Shown: positions 38,875-51,523, counted from the first letter of the stretch. The stretch is DNA of 64,000 nt from Rattus norvegicus (GCF_036323735.1 NC_086031.1:44687225-44751224), one strand, 5' to 3'. Made by a program: numbers and translations. Notes: generated by a model from the sequence alone, not told the origin.

Positions 38875-40069
38875 CCTGTTTGGCTGACATCTTGCGTGGG
38901 AGTGACTGGTGAAAAAAAAACGAGGATTAACGCCTTCACCCCAGAATCTCCAGCTAGACTAGGTTCTGGAAGGTAGACGTCGGCTTTTAAAGATGCCTGG
39001 CTGGCTACCAGAATGCAAGAGCTAACTCCAATTTCTGGTCAGGATCCTGGAACCTACGGATCCGGGAGCTTCTCATTCACCTTCCAGGTGACTCCAAAGC
39101 ACGTTCCTTTATTTCCTCGTACAACCCGGGACCCAGGCTATATTATCTGGGGTCATCTTGAAGAACCAAGGAGGAGAGCTGCACCCGCTCCTGGTGTAAG
39201 GGTGGAGAGGAACAGATTTGCTACCATTGATTCCCAGTACAGGTTGTTGCAGTGGGGTTTACGTATCCCAGAACTGCTTTTCAAAGCCACGCCCCCAGCA
39301 TGCCTTTGGTACCCGATGCGAATGACAGTCCACAGTGGGGAGGGGGACTTGCTGCTTTAGCTAAATGATGGGGGGGTCAGGGGAGACCCTAGAGCTGCTT
39401 TTATTCATTCCTTCTTTACCTGGGAGTCAAGTCACCTTCCACATAGTCCAAGAATGCGTTTTACAACCCCCAGCGTGTTAAGGCGTGCTATAAACTGTCA
39501 TTATTCGGCGTTTACTGCACACCTTTTATTATGTTCAAGGCAGTCTCGGGCTCTCGACATACAAAGTTGGAAACTGACCTAGCTATCTGGTTAGGTCTCC
39601 CCTTCCCCGTCCGTCTTCTATCTCTGGGCCACGACGAGGACTCCAATCGCATGATGGAGTGTCTTCCTAATTGGATCCGAGGAATCGAACTGGAATCCGG
39701 ATGACAAGAGTTAGTCCTCTTGAACACTGCCACCACCCGAGTGAGGCAATCGCCCCAGGCAGGGCTGCTGACCTCATACAGTCTTTCTGAGGTGGCAGAT
39801 GGACGCTTTCAAGTTCGTCTCACGGGACTCCGGTCGTCCCGTCCACTTGGCCTCAATGAATCAGTTCGGTGCAGCCAGGAACTCGTCAGCAGAGTGACTG
39901 TTTGGCAGGTCCTTTGACCTTTCTTGGCATTTGTTTACCTTCTCAAGGATGAGTCTGCTTTGCCTGGTGTTTGGGTGGCTGCTTTCATCATTTCCGACCT
40001 CCCTGCAAGGTGACATTCTGCTCTGCTAGACTCGGGAACTCCTTCCCCGCCCTCCTCCCTGGAGGATAA
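38875..40069. promoter_or_regulatory. Divergent Pfkfb2-Yod1 intergenic control region
   Basis: This sequence lies between the two head-to-head genes and has no supportable coding exon. The open frame 39013-39360 has no recognisable domain. The text around 39290-39308 (CCCAGCATGCCTTTGG) resembles part of a ZNF143 site. Sequence near 39680-39760 has a faint tRNA-like look on the minus strand but does not fold as a full tRNA. Confidence 0.5.
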
Positions 40070-40159
40070 ATGCTGCCGACGCGAAGGGCGCCTCACCGGA
40101 GCGCTCGGGAGAACTGGCCAACCTCCAGCCCTCACCCACGGCTGCCCTTATCACTTTAA
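40070..40159 (+). other. Possible 29-codon upstream ORF before Yod1
   Basis: An ATG at 40070 opens a frame of 29 codons ending TAA at 40157-40159, 81 bases before the Yod1 start. It matters only if transcription begins upstream of 40070, which cannot be seen here. Confidence 0.25.
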
Positions 40160-40207
40160 GAGCCGGAGTGTATTTGGAAGGGCCGAAGCCAAGTCCCCAC
40201 CGAGGTG

Positions 40208-40241
40208 TCGCGAGAAGCGCCCCAGCGGCTACTTCTCGCGA
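40208..40241 (+). promoter_or_regulatory. Yod1: Hairpin overlapping the Yod1 start codon
   Basis: TCGCGAGAAG (40208-40217) and CTTCTCGCGA (40232-40241) are a perfect 10-bp inverted repeat with a 14-base loop. The last base of the stem is the A of the initiation ATG, and two G-U wobbles could extend it over the rest of the codon. Both arms also contain 8 of 10 bases of the TCTCGCGAGA promoter element, so the repeat could act in DNA rather than RNA. Confidence 0.6.
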
Positions 40242-40568
40242 TGTTTGGAGGCGCGAAAGGCGGCCATTTTGGGGTCCCCCCCGCTGGTTGTTCCGGCGCT
40301 GTCTCCCAGGCTGCGGCTGGGACCAAGGCTGGCCCCGCAGGAGGCCGGCCGGCCGACACTATGTGGCGGCTCCGCTGCAAGGCCAAGGGTGGCACCCACG
40401 TTTTGCAGGGTCTTTCCAACCGGACCCGCTTACGGGAACTGCAGGGCCAAATCGCCGCTATCACCGGCATCGCTCCTGGCAGTCAGCGAATCCTCGTCGG
40501 CTACCCACCAGAGTGCCTGGATCTCAGCGACCGGGACATCACTCTCGGGGACCTGCCCATCCAGTCAG
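40241..40568 (+). CDS. Yod1: Yod1 coding exon 1 (UBX-like domain)
   Basis: 109 codons plus one base. GC-rich, with the MWRLRCKAKGGTHVLQGL start of the UBX-like domain. Donor CAGTCAG|GTACGG; the split Gly codon is completed by GT in exon 2. Two long overlapping frames here (40168-40626 and 40245-40718) are by-products of high GC. Confidence 0.97.
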
Positions 40569-42078
40569 GTACGGGCACCGGCCGGGGCCGGGGAAGTCTT
40601 GGAGGACATTGAGGGGAGAAGAGTAAAGCCAGTAAGGCAAAGTGCTGGTGTGACAGCTAGGGGCTTCGAGAAGGACCAGAACTCCAGGAAGGCCGGGGCA
40701 AGTGTCAAGTCCTTTTAACTGTGTTTTAGAGACAAGTCTGGAGTCTTGAAGCTCCCTGTTCCCCAAGCCTGCGTCCAGGTCAATCGTTTTCTCTGCTTTC
40801 CCAGAGGACAGCAGGATCCTTTCCCCTGACAGGGTGGTTCTTTTTCCCTATCCTGATCAGCAGGTCAGCAGTTGAGATACGGATTTTTGCCTTAGTTGTC
40901 CGTCCCTCGGTTAATTTGTTTTGAGTTTGTTTCGTGTACACTTGGACGTATGAGTTCACTGTAGAATTAACCAACAACAGTTATTTGTTCCCAGTTTTAG
41001 AACTTGGACATCAGTGTTGGTCATTAAAAGCTTTGCATGTTGTGTCAAGGCCCCTCGAGCTGTCAAATGGTATAGTCCTGCTAAGTGGACAAACACCCTG
41101 GTGACCTACCTAGTCTGTAGAGAACCTCTGAAAGATTTGTTAAGTTTAAATGCAACGCAGAGCATTTTGTTCTCTTCTCCTCTTTCTGAAGACACAGTGA
41201 ACCAAACACAGACAAACTTAAAAGAGCTAACTGGCTTCTTGTTTACAAAGTTGGGTTCTCCTTGGTAACCCTCTGTATACCTTTAACTCATTTGGTTTCT
41301 AATTTACTGAGTTGGCTAATAAATACCCAATCTATAATTTCTCTGCAGTTCTGGATTTGTTTTATTTTTAACAGGTGACATGCTGATTGTTGAAGAAGAC
41401 CAAACCAGACCAAAAGCTTCACCTGCGTTTTCAAAACATGGTGCTCCTAGTTATGTCAGGGAAACTCTGCCTGTGCTTACCAGAACCGCAGTCCCAGCAG
41501 ACAACTCTTGCCTCTTTACCAGTGTGTACTATGTAGTTGAAGGAGGAGTCTTGAATCCAGCTTGTGCCCCTGAGATGAGACGCCTCATAGCACAAATTGT
41601 AGCCAGTGATCCAGACTTGTATAGTGAGGCAATACTGGGAAAGACAAACGAAGAGTACTGTGATTGGATCAGAAGGGATGATACTTGGGGGGGAGCAATT
41701 GAGATATCAATCCTGTCCAAGTTTTATCAATGTGAAATATGTGTAGTAGATACACAGACAGTCAGAATTGATCGTTTTGGGGAAGATGCAGGCTATACCA
41801 AAAGGGTTCTACTCATCTACGATGGCATTCACTACGATCCGCTTCAGCGAAACTTCCCTGATCCGGATACCCCTCCTCTGACCATTTTCTCCTCAAATGA
41901 TGATATTGTTCTCGTACAAGCACTGGAATTAGCTGATGAAGCTAGAAGAAAGAGACAGTTCACTGATGTAAACCGCTTCACCCTGAGATGCATGCTGTGT
42001 CAGAAGGGCCTAACCGGACAAGCTGAAGCAAGGGACCATGCCAGGGAGACAGGCCATACCAACTTTGGAGAGGTGTGA
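40241..42078 (+). CDS. Yod1: Ubiquitin thioesterase OTU1 (YOD1), two coding exons
   Basis: OTU-family cysteine deubiquitinase that trims ubiquitin chains on substrates of the p97/VCP complex in ER-associated degradation. CDS 40241-40568 joined to 41375-42078 (GT/AG), 343 residues. N-terminal Gly/Ala/Pro-rich segment, then a UBX-like p97-binding domain (about 45-123), the OTU domain with the PADNSC motif (Asp152, Cys155) and His257 in DGIHYDP, and a C-terminal C2H2 zinc finger (CMLCQ...H, about 313-337). All catalytic residues are present. The start is the first in-frame ATG, in good context (G at -3), and the length matches the rodent family with a five-residue shortening versus human. The gene is head-to-head with Pfkfb2. 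Confidence 0.98.
41375..42078 (+). CDS. Yod1: Yod1 coding exon 2 (OTU catalytic domain and zinc finger)
   Basis: The acceptor TTTAACAG follows a U-rich tract. The exon carries the whole OTU domain and zinc finger in one uninterrupted frame, ending TGA at 42076-42078. Confidence 0.98.
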
Positions 42079-42100
42079 TCTGTTCCGGAGAATTGGAGCC

Positions 42101-42110
42101 TACTACCTCA
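42101..42110 (+). promoter_or_regulatory. Yod1: let-7 family target site (10-base match)
   Basis: TACTACCTCA complements the first ten bases of let-7a, including a perfect 8mer seed site CTACCTCA. It begins 23 bases after the stop codon, outside the ribosome shadow. A further CTACCTC seed is at 43312-43318. Confidence 0.75.
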
Positions 42111-42137
42111 CAGATCCAGAAGGCTCTGGGTTTTCCA

Positions 42138-42145
42138 ATAAGCTA
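42138..42145 (+). promoter_or_regulatory. Yod1: miR-21 target site (8mer)
   Basis: ATAAGCTA is the perfect 8mer for miR-21, 27 bases after the let-7 site, a spacing at which paired sites are known to cooperate. Confidence 0.7.
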
Positions 42146-43624
42146 TTCATAACCCTACAGAATAGAACACAATGCTTGGACCATCCTTTTATCTTAAACC
42201 AGTATGACTGACACTGAAATTCCTTGTTAAGATTAAAATCAGTGTGCAAGTTTACAGATGTGTGTCTACACTAGTGGCATGCCCTCTTTCTACCGGGGTG
42301 TTGGAATAGGTGGTTTTGGCCGCTTCTGATGCTAACCCGAAGACTGGATTGTATTATAAACCAGCACCCTGCGGCTTTAGCTTATAAAAGAAAACATATT
42401 TTAGGTAATATGCAAAGCTTTGTGGAGGACCACTGGACATATACCACAGTGTCTCCAGTAGTTGATTTCTTTTAATATTTGAATGAGTTAGTTGTTTCTA
42501 AATTCTGAATTGATTCATCAAATGAAGATACTCAGAATTGTCAAAACTTTTTATATTGCAATTTGGTAGACTTTATAAGTGTCTCTAACTACTTACAAGT
42601 ACATAAAAAGCAATTTTACAGGGATAAGTATATCCCTTGCGAATGTTATCTAAAACAGGAGTTAATATGGTCCTGTTGAGATTTCTAGTGTATAAAAGTA
42701 GAATGTATAAAAGGGGGAAAGGTGCCTGAAGCAGCTTACTGAAGCTTTAAAAGACTGTTGGCCTCGTGTTTTAATGCAATTCATGTATTGGTGTTTGTCA
42801 CATTAGATAATTTTTTTTAAATGATGCAGGGTATGCCTTTTTAATTGCTAATTTAGCTTAAAATTCAAGAAGTATCTTGAAAACTTGAGAGTTTAGTTCT
42901 TTTGCTTTTTTACATATAAATTTTTCTGGAGGGATTTTATTGCCTCAACTGTTTAGCTCAAAGCACTTCTTAACAAACAAGTCTTCCTCTAAAGTGTCAG
43001 TGGTATGCTTTGGTTTCCTGAAAATGTTTCCATAGATGACATGAGCTATGAGCTCTTAGATAGTTCACATTTCTGCAAGATAGTACTTTGTTCATCTGGG
43101 ATCCTTGACTTTCAGTTTTAAATAATTTATTTGGTTTGTTTCACTTCCAAAATATGCATACAAAGTTTTAAAATCCTTGCCTTATACAGCTCTCTTATAC
43201 AGAGTACTGCTACCTAGTGTCAGCTATGTAGCCATTTGCTTGATGGATTGATCCTCAAGGCACATGCTCTCAAAACTTAGCTTCACTATAGAATCTTCCA
43301 GGTAAAGTTTTCTACCTCTAATTCTTCTAAAGATCAGGGATGCTAAGTTATAATTTGTTGTGTATTCTGTCGCACGATGCAAAGAGGCAGACTGTTGTGA
43401 AGTTTTGTTATCTTGATCTCATTTATTAAACATCTCAGACAACCCTTGGTGTACTTTAAAGCACTTATATCTTACCATGATTCTTCTTAGCAAATGCTTT
43501 AAAATCCTTAGCCTTTTACATGGTAATGGTGACCATGTCAAGTTAAGGAATGTTAAAATGAACAATTTAGAAAGTTCCTTTAAGGACAATTGAACAATTC
43601 ACAAAGTACGCTTCAGTCATCAGA

Positions 43625-43778
43625 TGACATTCTTTCTGAGTTGAGACAGGGTCTCCTATGTGTTCTTTGCTGGCCTAGAGTTTGCTATATAGACCCAGTT
43701 CCTCCAACTCAAAGTGATCCTTCTGCCTCTGCCTTTTGAGTGTTGAGATTACAAGCAGGGCCACCATACCTGGCCGGA
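43625..43778 (-). mobile_element. B1 SINE, minus orientation
   Basis: 'gagttgagacagggtctcc' on the left and 'gccaccatacctggcc' on the right are the reverse complement of B1 tail and head. Moderately diverged, within the Yod1 3' UTR. Confidence 0.8.
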
Positions 43779-45679
43779 TGACTTTTCTTGAGTACCCTTT
43801 GTGCACATAGCCAGTCAGGCAATGGCATTATTATAGTCATACAAATTGAAATCTTTTTCTTTTTTTAACTGAGCCTTAAAGATAGTACTAGTGATCTCAG
43901 GATGCCAAGCATTTTGCATTCACGACATGTAAATGACTGTCACAAAAGTCTCTTTGTATCTGTCATCTGGCTTAGATTTTTTTTAAAGTTTTTTATTTCC
44001 TCTATAAAATATTTAATTTATAGCTGTACATTAAAAATGTAACACTGGGATATTCATCGTGTTTATAAAGCTTGCCTTCCTTTACCACTTGAGCATCCAA
44101 ATTTAATATCTCTAAAATTTTGGATCCAGAAGTTTGTTCATACAACAAGTATTTATTGAATAACTTACGTGTCAGGCATGTTCTATTTTTTGACAATAAT
44201 TCCTGTCAATTTAAAATTGAGTCTATACAATGTACAGAGGAATCGTTTAGTAAATGTAAAGAAGTAGAATGAGCACTGGTTTTCTTAAAACTCAAATCTT
44301 TATTCTAAGTGTTATTTATATCTTGTTTAGAATTTATTTATATTTAGGGGATTGTTTCTTTTTCTATTTTATCTTTTACTTGGTTTGTTGTGTTGCCAGG
44401 TAGATACTTGATAGTAAAATGGCTTTCAAAAAGACATTTTCATCATTTGCTGATGAGAACTGGTTTGAGAGTAGTGTTTTTGTTGTGAAACATTCCAGGT
44501 GAAGCATTATATGCAAATTGTTTAATTATTGATTTCTGTTCATTCCAAATACAAGCTGTTAAGCCTCATAGAAAAGTTTTAAAAGTTTTGGTTTATATTC
44601 CTCCTGTATTTATTAAGCTCTTGAAATGATTGTGATGAAACTCATTTTTAGAACTTTGAAAAATCTGTGAATTTAGTTGCAGCAAAGCTAAAAGAAACTT
44701 TGTCCTAATGAAACCCTTTCTGTTCAGTTTTTGCCTGTCCTCCAAGAATTTTTTAATTAAAATGAGACAATTTACATTAGTGGTAGAATAAAAATTATGC
44801 TTTGCCCCTACTTCCCCAGTGTCCTCCCCACTCTTTTTTGGATTAACGATTCTGCATGGTTTTATAAAGATATCCTAGTCACAGCAGTAATCCAAATTAA
44901 TGTCCCTGGGAATTCCGTGATATGACACCACATCTTTTGCTAGTGATTCATGGTTGATTTCTTAAAGCTCTCCATGAATATGAAGTGATCATAATCAAGT
45001 GGTTACTGGCCAACCTAACCTTGTTGTTAGGAACTAATACCATTAATGCCATTGAATACCCATTGAGTTCAAGTCCCAGAAAAGTCAGAATCCCAAATTA
45101 ACATTATCCCTACCCATGTGTGCCCCTAACTGCTCCTGCCTAACTTTGCCTAGCTTCCTTCAAGCTACCCTAGTTGAATTTTCTGTCTTTGTGGAAAAAA
45201 TTACAAAAGGATGTATGTGAAATTAAGCAACAATGATACAGACACACACATGTTATATATTAAAAAAATCAGGTGACCTTAAATTTACATATATTAAAAA
45301 TTACATTTTTCTTGTATTGAAACATCATTTGCAGCACTTTAAAAATTAGGGAATAAAAGTTTACATAGCTCTCTAGAAGATCTTGAGGGCAATAAAGTCC
45401 AACCCTGAGCTGCTAGCCAGCAGCTCTCATAAGCTGTTGCCTTCAGTATTTGCTGTGTCTTAGGATACAGTCTAATTTCACTCACTGTTAGGAGCGTGAG
45501 CTCTGCCCTAATATAAGCAATGTTACTTCTGTAATGTGATTGTTGAAGAGTACATTCATCAAACCTTTGATTGATTTTAAGCAAGCTTATTTTGGAGAGA
45601 CTGATTTTTGAGTAAGATATGCAAGCAGTATTTGCAAACCTAAGGAAACACTTTATTGAATAAGCTAGTTTGTTACTCA

Positions 45680-45760
45680 CAGTGCTAAGCATCCAACCCC
45701 GGCTTTTTGCTGCTAGGGTAAGCGCTTGCTTATTGATCGGCATTCCAGCCCCAGGATGTT
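45680..45760 (-). mobile_element. ID/B4-like SINE remnant
   Basis: 'gggtaagcgcttgcttattgatcggcattccagcccc' is a decayed reverse complement of the ID/B4 tRNA-like head. No tail or duplication is seen. Confidence 0.5.
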
Positions 45761-46689
45761 TTCTTAATACCTATTGTAATGTGTCGGCACATCCAACTCA
45801 AGGAATATAAGATTGCCCTGGTTATGGGAAAGGTTTGGTATTTTGTTGCTGTTGTTTTGTTTTTTCAAAAATTAGCATTTTGTTTACAGTGCTTTGACTA
45901 TTTTATTTGAAAAAGTATTATGTTTACTGAATTATGGGGTGTTTGTGTCTAGATGCATTTGATTTAAGGGAGGGTGTTGGCCTTCCCATGGCATTTTAAA
46001 GTGAAAAGGACAATTGCTCCTGAAAAGGAAATGTATGCAGCGTGAATGTGAGCATCTTCCGTACTACCCCTTGTCGCTTTCCTTTGAAACACTGGAACCT
46101 GTGTATAGGAGTTTAAGTATAGTGAATGGGTGATTTGGTTACCTTATAGGTAAGGAGGCTGAGCATCTCTACCAAGATGACGACGTGGCATGGCTCCAGA
46201 ACGCGAGTAGAGTGTAACCCATCAATTATTAAAAGACAGGGGCTGCCTGACATTTGTGCCATGCAAGGTGCCACAGGAAATGCATTTGTACCAAATTATT
46301 TGTTTTCTTTAAGAATGCCTAGTAAGTACATAGAGCTTGTCAAAGGGATAAGAATGAAAAATAGTCTTATCGAGGCAGAGTTCCTTAAATAAGAAAATCA
46401 CCAGGAAAGCCTGAAACACAGGGCTCAGAACATAATTTCAAAGGAATAAAAGGGGCCAAACAGAGTTGTTTTCTTGGCATATGAAAGTGTGTTGTTAGTG
46501 TTGTTTTCAAAATGTTTCCTTGTCATTTGCCAGCAAGTTTCCAAGGTCGATGCACTGCTGCTCTCTGGGAGATGTCTAACTTCATTTTATACAACTCATG
46601 ATTTTGCCTTTGTTATTAAGATGCATTCATTTTATTTATGATATGTGATTTTTCAATATCTAAATGTATGAAGTGACTTGTTTTAAAGG

Positions 46690-46695
46690 AATAAA
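46690..46695 (+). terminator. Yod1: Yod1 poly(A) signal (AATAAA)
   Basis: AATAAA followed about 20-35 bases later by a GU-rich stretch (46711-46730), a well-formed 3'-end signal. Confidence 0.75.
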
Positions 46696-48384
46696 TGAAG
46701 TGAAAACATTGTTGTGCGAGCATGTTTTGGGATCAGGGCAAAGGGCCAGTAAAGAATACTACACTTGAGTTACATATTCCCAAAGACCACAGCATGGGTA
46801 TGTGCAACTGATTCCCACACCCTCCAAGTAGTTAAGTGTGTCTCTTTACTGATGCCAGAAGGCACTCAGAATTTCCCTTCACTGGCTAAATTTCTTTCTA
46901 AATCTCCTGAAGTTTAAGTCAATAACCTTTGCTGATGGATTGTTTAATTGGAAAGGTTGGATGTTCCTGATTTTAGTAGAGTAGGATCTGGATGGATTTA
47001 GATCTGTTTGAAGATGGTGGTTTCTCTGACACTGGATATTGCTTCAGTGTCAGCAGTTAAACATTAAAAACCATGGAGTTGTTACAATTGGCCAGAGTTT
47101 TCTAATTGACCTAAGTCCATAAACACATAGCACACAAGAAACTAACAAGAATAGAAAGAAATGGAAAAAAGGAGAAATGGATGCTTTAATATTTTTTAAA
47201 AACTCAAATCCTGTGTCTCCTGCATTATGACTGGTATAAGAAGTCAGTTGGTCTCTGCCATCTTGAAAAATATTTTAATACTACCTATAAAATAATTACA
47301 AAACAATTTCTTCTTCCTTTAAAATGCTATTAAGATATCACACGCGCACACACAGAAAACCGGGGTTTTTTCCACTTATTCTGCTAAAGTTTGGGAAAGA
47401 GAATCTTTGATGTGGTAGAGACTAAAAAGCAGGGCATCCATTTGTGGCAAATGCATACTTTTTGAGTTGGTAAAGATCTTACATCTCCAAGCCTGAAATC
47501 TGGCAATTAAAAACAGGGGATCCACAAATATGCTTTGTTTTGAAATTGTGTTCTGGTCTGGATGCCTTTTGTCTATTGCGGTGACATCAAGTGCCAGGTC
47601 ACTCAGAGTAACTAAATGTGAGGGTAACTATAAATCAAACAACTTCCCACTCAGTTAAGTGTGGAGTGCACTGGGCTGCTAACCTACACTGGGTATAGTC
47701 CTTGTTCAATTCAGCCATCAAAAGTACCATTCAGCTGTCTGTCATCTCAGCTACCCAGTCTGGAATGGACAACTCTCTCCGGAAGAAATGTGGCCCCAGA
47801 TGTTAGGCATACCATACCATGCCTACCCTTTCCCTGTCCCAGACCTAGTAATTTACCAAATTCTTTATTGCCTTTTTTGTTCATTACTGCCACAGAAGAC
47901 TCTCTAGATTTCCTGGTTCAACAGTTCTAGAAATGAATGTCTGTGACATTTACTTTCCTTGTGATTTACCTTCCATGACTACCACCATGAAGGGGGGAGG
48001 GTATGACTTGGAAGTGGCAGACGGGGGGAGGGGGGGGAACAGCAGAAGCAGAACATGAACGTTTCCATTGGCGCCCTTCCTCCTGGCAGATACTGTACTG
48101 AAATATCCACCCAATTGTAGACCAAACTTGACAGTTAATAGAGTTCCGCATCTTGTTTTATGGATGAAATTACTTCCTACTGAGGCTAGGAAATTAATGT
48201 TCCCTCTGGTCGTTATTGAATTACTTCTCCTAGAGCATGAGTATCACAGGAGAAACTGATCAAATTCTTAAACCTCCAGAATATGGGACAGACTGAAGTA
48301 TGACCTTTTGCAAAGGTGGCCCTCCCACTATGTTCATTTAATATCAAAACATCCAATTTGGGGACTTGTATGTATGGGATGGTT

Positions 48385-48515
48385 TTTGTTTTTCCTTGAG
48401 AGTCTCACTCAGTATCCAGGTAGACTCCGGCTTGTGACCAGGATTGAAACTTCCTCCTGATATTTTCCAAGTGCCAAGATTAAAGGCTTGCATGAACCAT
48501 CGTGCCCACCTCCAG
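48385..48515 (-). mobile_element. B1-like SINE, minus orientation
   Basis: 'ccttgagagtctcactcagt' and 'aaccatcgtgcccacc' are the two ends of a diverged reverse-oriented B1. Confidence 0.65.
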
Positions 48516-51424
48516 TTTTGTTTCTCTTACTCTCAAAATGAAAATGAGAAAGACTTTACTCCGTCTAGAAGAAGCTAAACTATTTCAGGTAAGCTCTTAA
48601 TCCCTTCCCCTTACTTGGGAAGTGTGCTGTCACCTATCTTAGGGTTACAAAACTACAGATGCCTTCAATGAGCAGTTATTGAATAGTGCCATTGTGTCAG
48701 GAACTGCCCTAGATGCAATATGCACTGGGAGGAAAAAATGCATACAATGCAGTAAAGGAATTAGAATGATGTGGGATCCCGTGAAGAGAACACTGGGTGG
48801 CGCGGAGAGCAGCAAGTGAGAATTGCGTCTGGGAGAGCCATTTAGAAAAACTGGCATGAAGGATGAACACTAAACTGGAGGAAGTAGGAAGAGCATCCCA
48901 ACCAGCAAATGCAGCATCTGTAAGCTCAGTACTATGGGAAGGATGGTCCCAGCCAGTCTGGTCACAGTACAAAGGAGGGAAGAGGAAAATAAGGTGCTTT
49001 TAGAAGTGAACAGGGCCCAGATTGGTGCTATCTTTGACTACTGTAAGCTCTTATTACATGTATCTGGATGTGTGCAGATGTGTGCAGAGGCATTTATCTT
49101 CAGTTTATTCCATGTAGGCAGAGCCATTCTATCTCCTATTACAGGACTCTCAGCTCCAAGTAAAATGCTAGGCATGTAGCAAACATCTGTATATGAATAA
49201 ATGAATATGAATAAATAAAGCCAAGTGTAAGGAACTAGACATTGACCTTGATGTTTGTTGTAGAGTCAGTGAAAGGACATAAAAGCATTCCAATGAGTCG
49301 TCAGATCTTTGTCTCAAAGGAATTTTATTAGCTCTTACTGGGAAGTCCAAGAGCTTTTGATATGACTAGAACCAGAGCTTCAAATAAAGTCTTTGACTCT
49401 TAAAAACATATCATCGTTGTTGTGTAAATTTCTAAATACTAGAAACAGAAGGGGGTCTAAAATTTAGAATCAGAAATACTTCAGAGGCTTTCCAGCAGCA
49501 ATACTGAAAGCTAAAAGATGGTAACTTAAAACTATGTAGCCATTCTCATCGAACACAGGGATAAAAATAAAGATGTTTTCAGACACACAGGATTTCAAGC
49601 ACTTGTCCTTAGGAAATTAGTAGAGACTTCTCTGCCAAAAGAAAAGAGTTAACACAAGAAAGAAGGTCTACACTCCAGATAAGGCAACAGAAGGGATTTA
49701 GCCCGGTTAGTGATGAAGAAACCGAGATGAGAACCACGGAGCAGCTTACAGAACAATCGACCCCAACTGCTGCAGGTCCGAAGTCTGGAGGAAATTTTTC
49801 TTCAGGATAAAATTGGTAGAAAACATGAGGTATATGTTAGTGTAGTAAGAGGGCATTTACACAGTGGATGGGAGGGAAGGATACAAAGATACATAGAAAA
49901 GGAAGAGGAATCATATAGGAAACAGGGATATGGGGGTTAGAAACGTAAACTCCAAATCTCCACAGCGCTGTGCTAGAGAAACGTCCAAAGCGATAGGGAA
50001 GAGCCTCCTCCAGAGAACCACTTAGCAACTAAACAGTGGCAGAAACTAAAGTCTACTTAATATGTATATGGCTTAGTTTCCATTCATACTCGGCGTCAGA
50101 CTCATTTCATTCTTTGATGAAAGCTTGGTGGTTTACAGCCAAGTTACAATTGCTCTCTTGACTCTATTCCTAACTACACTTTATTTAAAGTCAGCACTTC
50201 ATTCCCCAGCCTCTGCTTGAACTGCTACAGGTCGCTGCACTCAGAGCCCGAGCACTATCACCGTGAAGAGAGAGAGCACCAACTGTTTCCTGAGAGTAAA
50301 GAAAACATGTTTCCCATAAGAGAAAAGGAAAGACCTGATCAGTGCGATGTGTCTGACTTTTGAATTCGTAAGGTATCCTAAGGAGCCAATATTATTGATT
50401 TTGATTTAGAGTGGGTTGGACGTGTGTTCAGTGCCTCACCCACTGACTGAGGAAGGAAATGGTAAACTAGCCTTTAACTTGAAGGTGATAGCCATATACA
50501 ACAGTGTACCAGCAGGAGCAAGGACTGTGGAAACAGGAGCCATGGACGCTGACCTGTAATTGGGTGTCAGAACCAGATCATCAAACGAGAATTCACTTCC
50601 AACTATCAGCAATACCTCTCCCCAGACAAAGGTCCTACGTCGGTGACCAAGCCTCATCCTGACTTGGGAACTCTTCCCTTGTCTGCAGTCTAGGCCACCT
50701 TCATAATTCACATGAAACATCAAAGGTTCATGTTTTTCCAAACAAAAGGTGAAGCAAAGCATGCCCAGTTGCAGGGACAGCGAGAAGATGGAAGGCAGGA
50801 AACACTCGTTAGGATAGTGGTTTATTTCAAGCAGGATACATGTGCTTTGAGGAATGGGGGATGGAGCCGAGGCTTATGTGTAACTTCAGCTATCGTGCTA
50901 ACATTTTATAACTGAGTGGTAGACAGCAGAGTGCTGTGCTCAAGTAACTGAAACATTTCCCAAGGAAAACGTCGAAGGTGAAGGAAAAAGCGAAAGAATT
51001 ATTTAATGTAAGTCACTTATCTGGGAAAAAAGATAGGGGACCCTCCTGATTATTCTAATTTTATTATAAGTTAAGAAATTGTTCGGTCTTTTTAGAGATT
51101 CGTTGAAGTTTCACTTCCATTTTAAGTAAATCACTCACCTAGATAAACCTGGATCAAATCCAGTGACCCCAGCCACGGGTATAGCCCCAGTTGCAGTGAA
51201 TTGATGTGGAAATCCTCTTCCTGTTTTCTTAGTATTGTGACATCACATATATTTAGATGATGTATTAGAAACAGAGATCACAGTCCTGAAGACCTCAGTC
51301 ATCTGTGGTCCACATGATATTGACAGGATACTGGGTTGTCCCAAGCTTTCTCAGATTTCCTTCCACCCATGATCACAGAGAAAAGATGGAAACCATGTAT
51401 CTTCCTGTAAAATATACAAATAGC

Positions 51425-51523
51425 AGAGCTGGGAATTTAGCTCAGTGGTACAGCGCTTGCCTAGCAAGCACAAGGCCCTGGGTTCGGTCCCCAGCTCTGA
51501 AAAAAAGAAAAGAAAAAAAATAT
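51425..51523 (+). mobile_element. ID SINE
   Basis: ID head with A and B boxes (TAGCTCAGTGGTACAGC; GGTTCGGTCC) and an A-rich tail. Flanked by a 13-base duplication with one mismatch: ATATACAAATAGC (51412-51424) and ATATATAAATAGC (51524-51536). Confidence 0.94.

Larger units (their letters stand above)
42079..46712 (+). other. Yod1: Yod1 3' UTR (inferred)
   Basis: About 4.6 kb of AT-rich untranslated sequence to the AATAAA at 46690, matching the long 3' UTR known for mammalian YOD1. It includes a B1 remnant (43625-43778), an ID/B4-like remnant (about 45680-45760) and, close to the stop, let-7 and miR-21 seed matches. No coding frame is supported. Confidence 0.75.

Noticed and set aside
39013..39360. 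115-codon open frame between Pfkfb2 and Yod1
   Set aside because: No recognisable domain, no splice context and a location in a divergent promoter region. High GC explains the length.
39670..39765. tRNA-like segment on the minus strand (AGTTCGATTCC B-box look and a CAAGAG/CTCTTG stem)
   Set aside because: The T-stem does not pair and the acceptor stem is not found, so it is not supported as a tRNA gene. It may be a decayed SINE.
40168..40718. Long frames of 152 and 157 codons overlapping Yod1 exon 1
   Set aside because: They are alternative frames of a GC-rich coding exon; the Yod1 frame has the conserved UBX-like sequence and correct splice phase.
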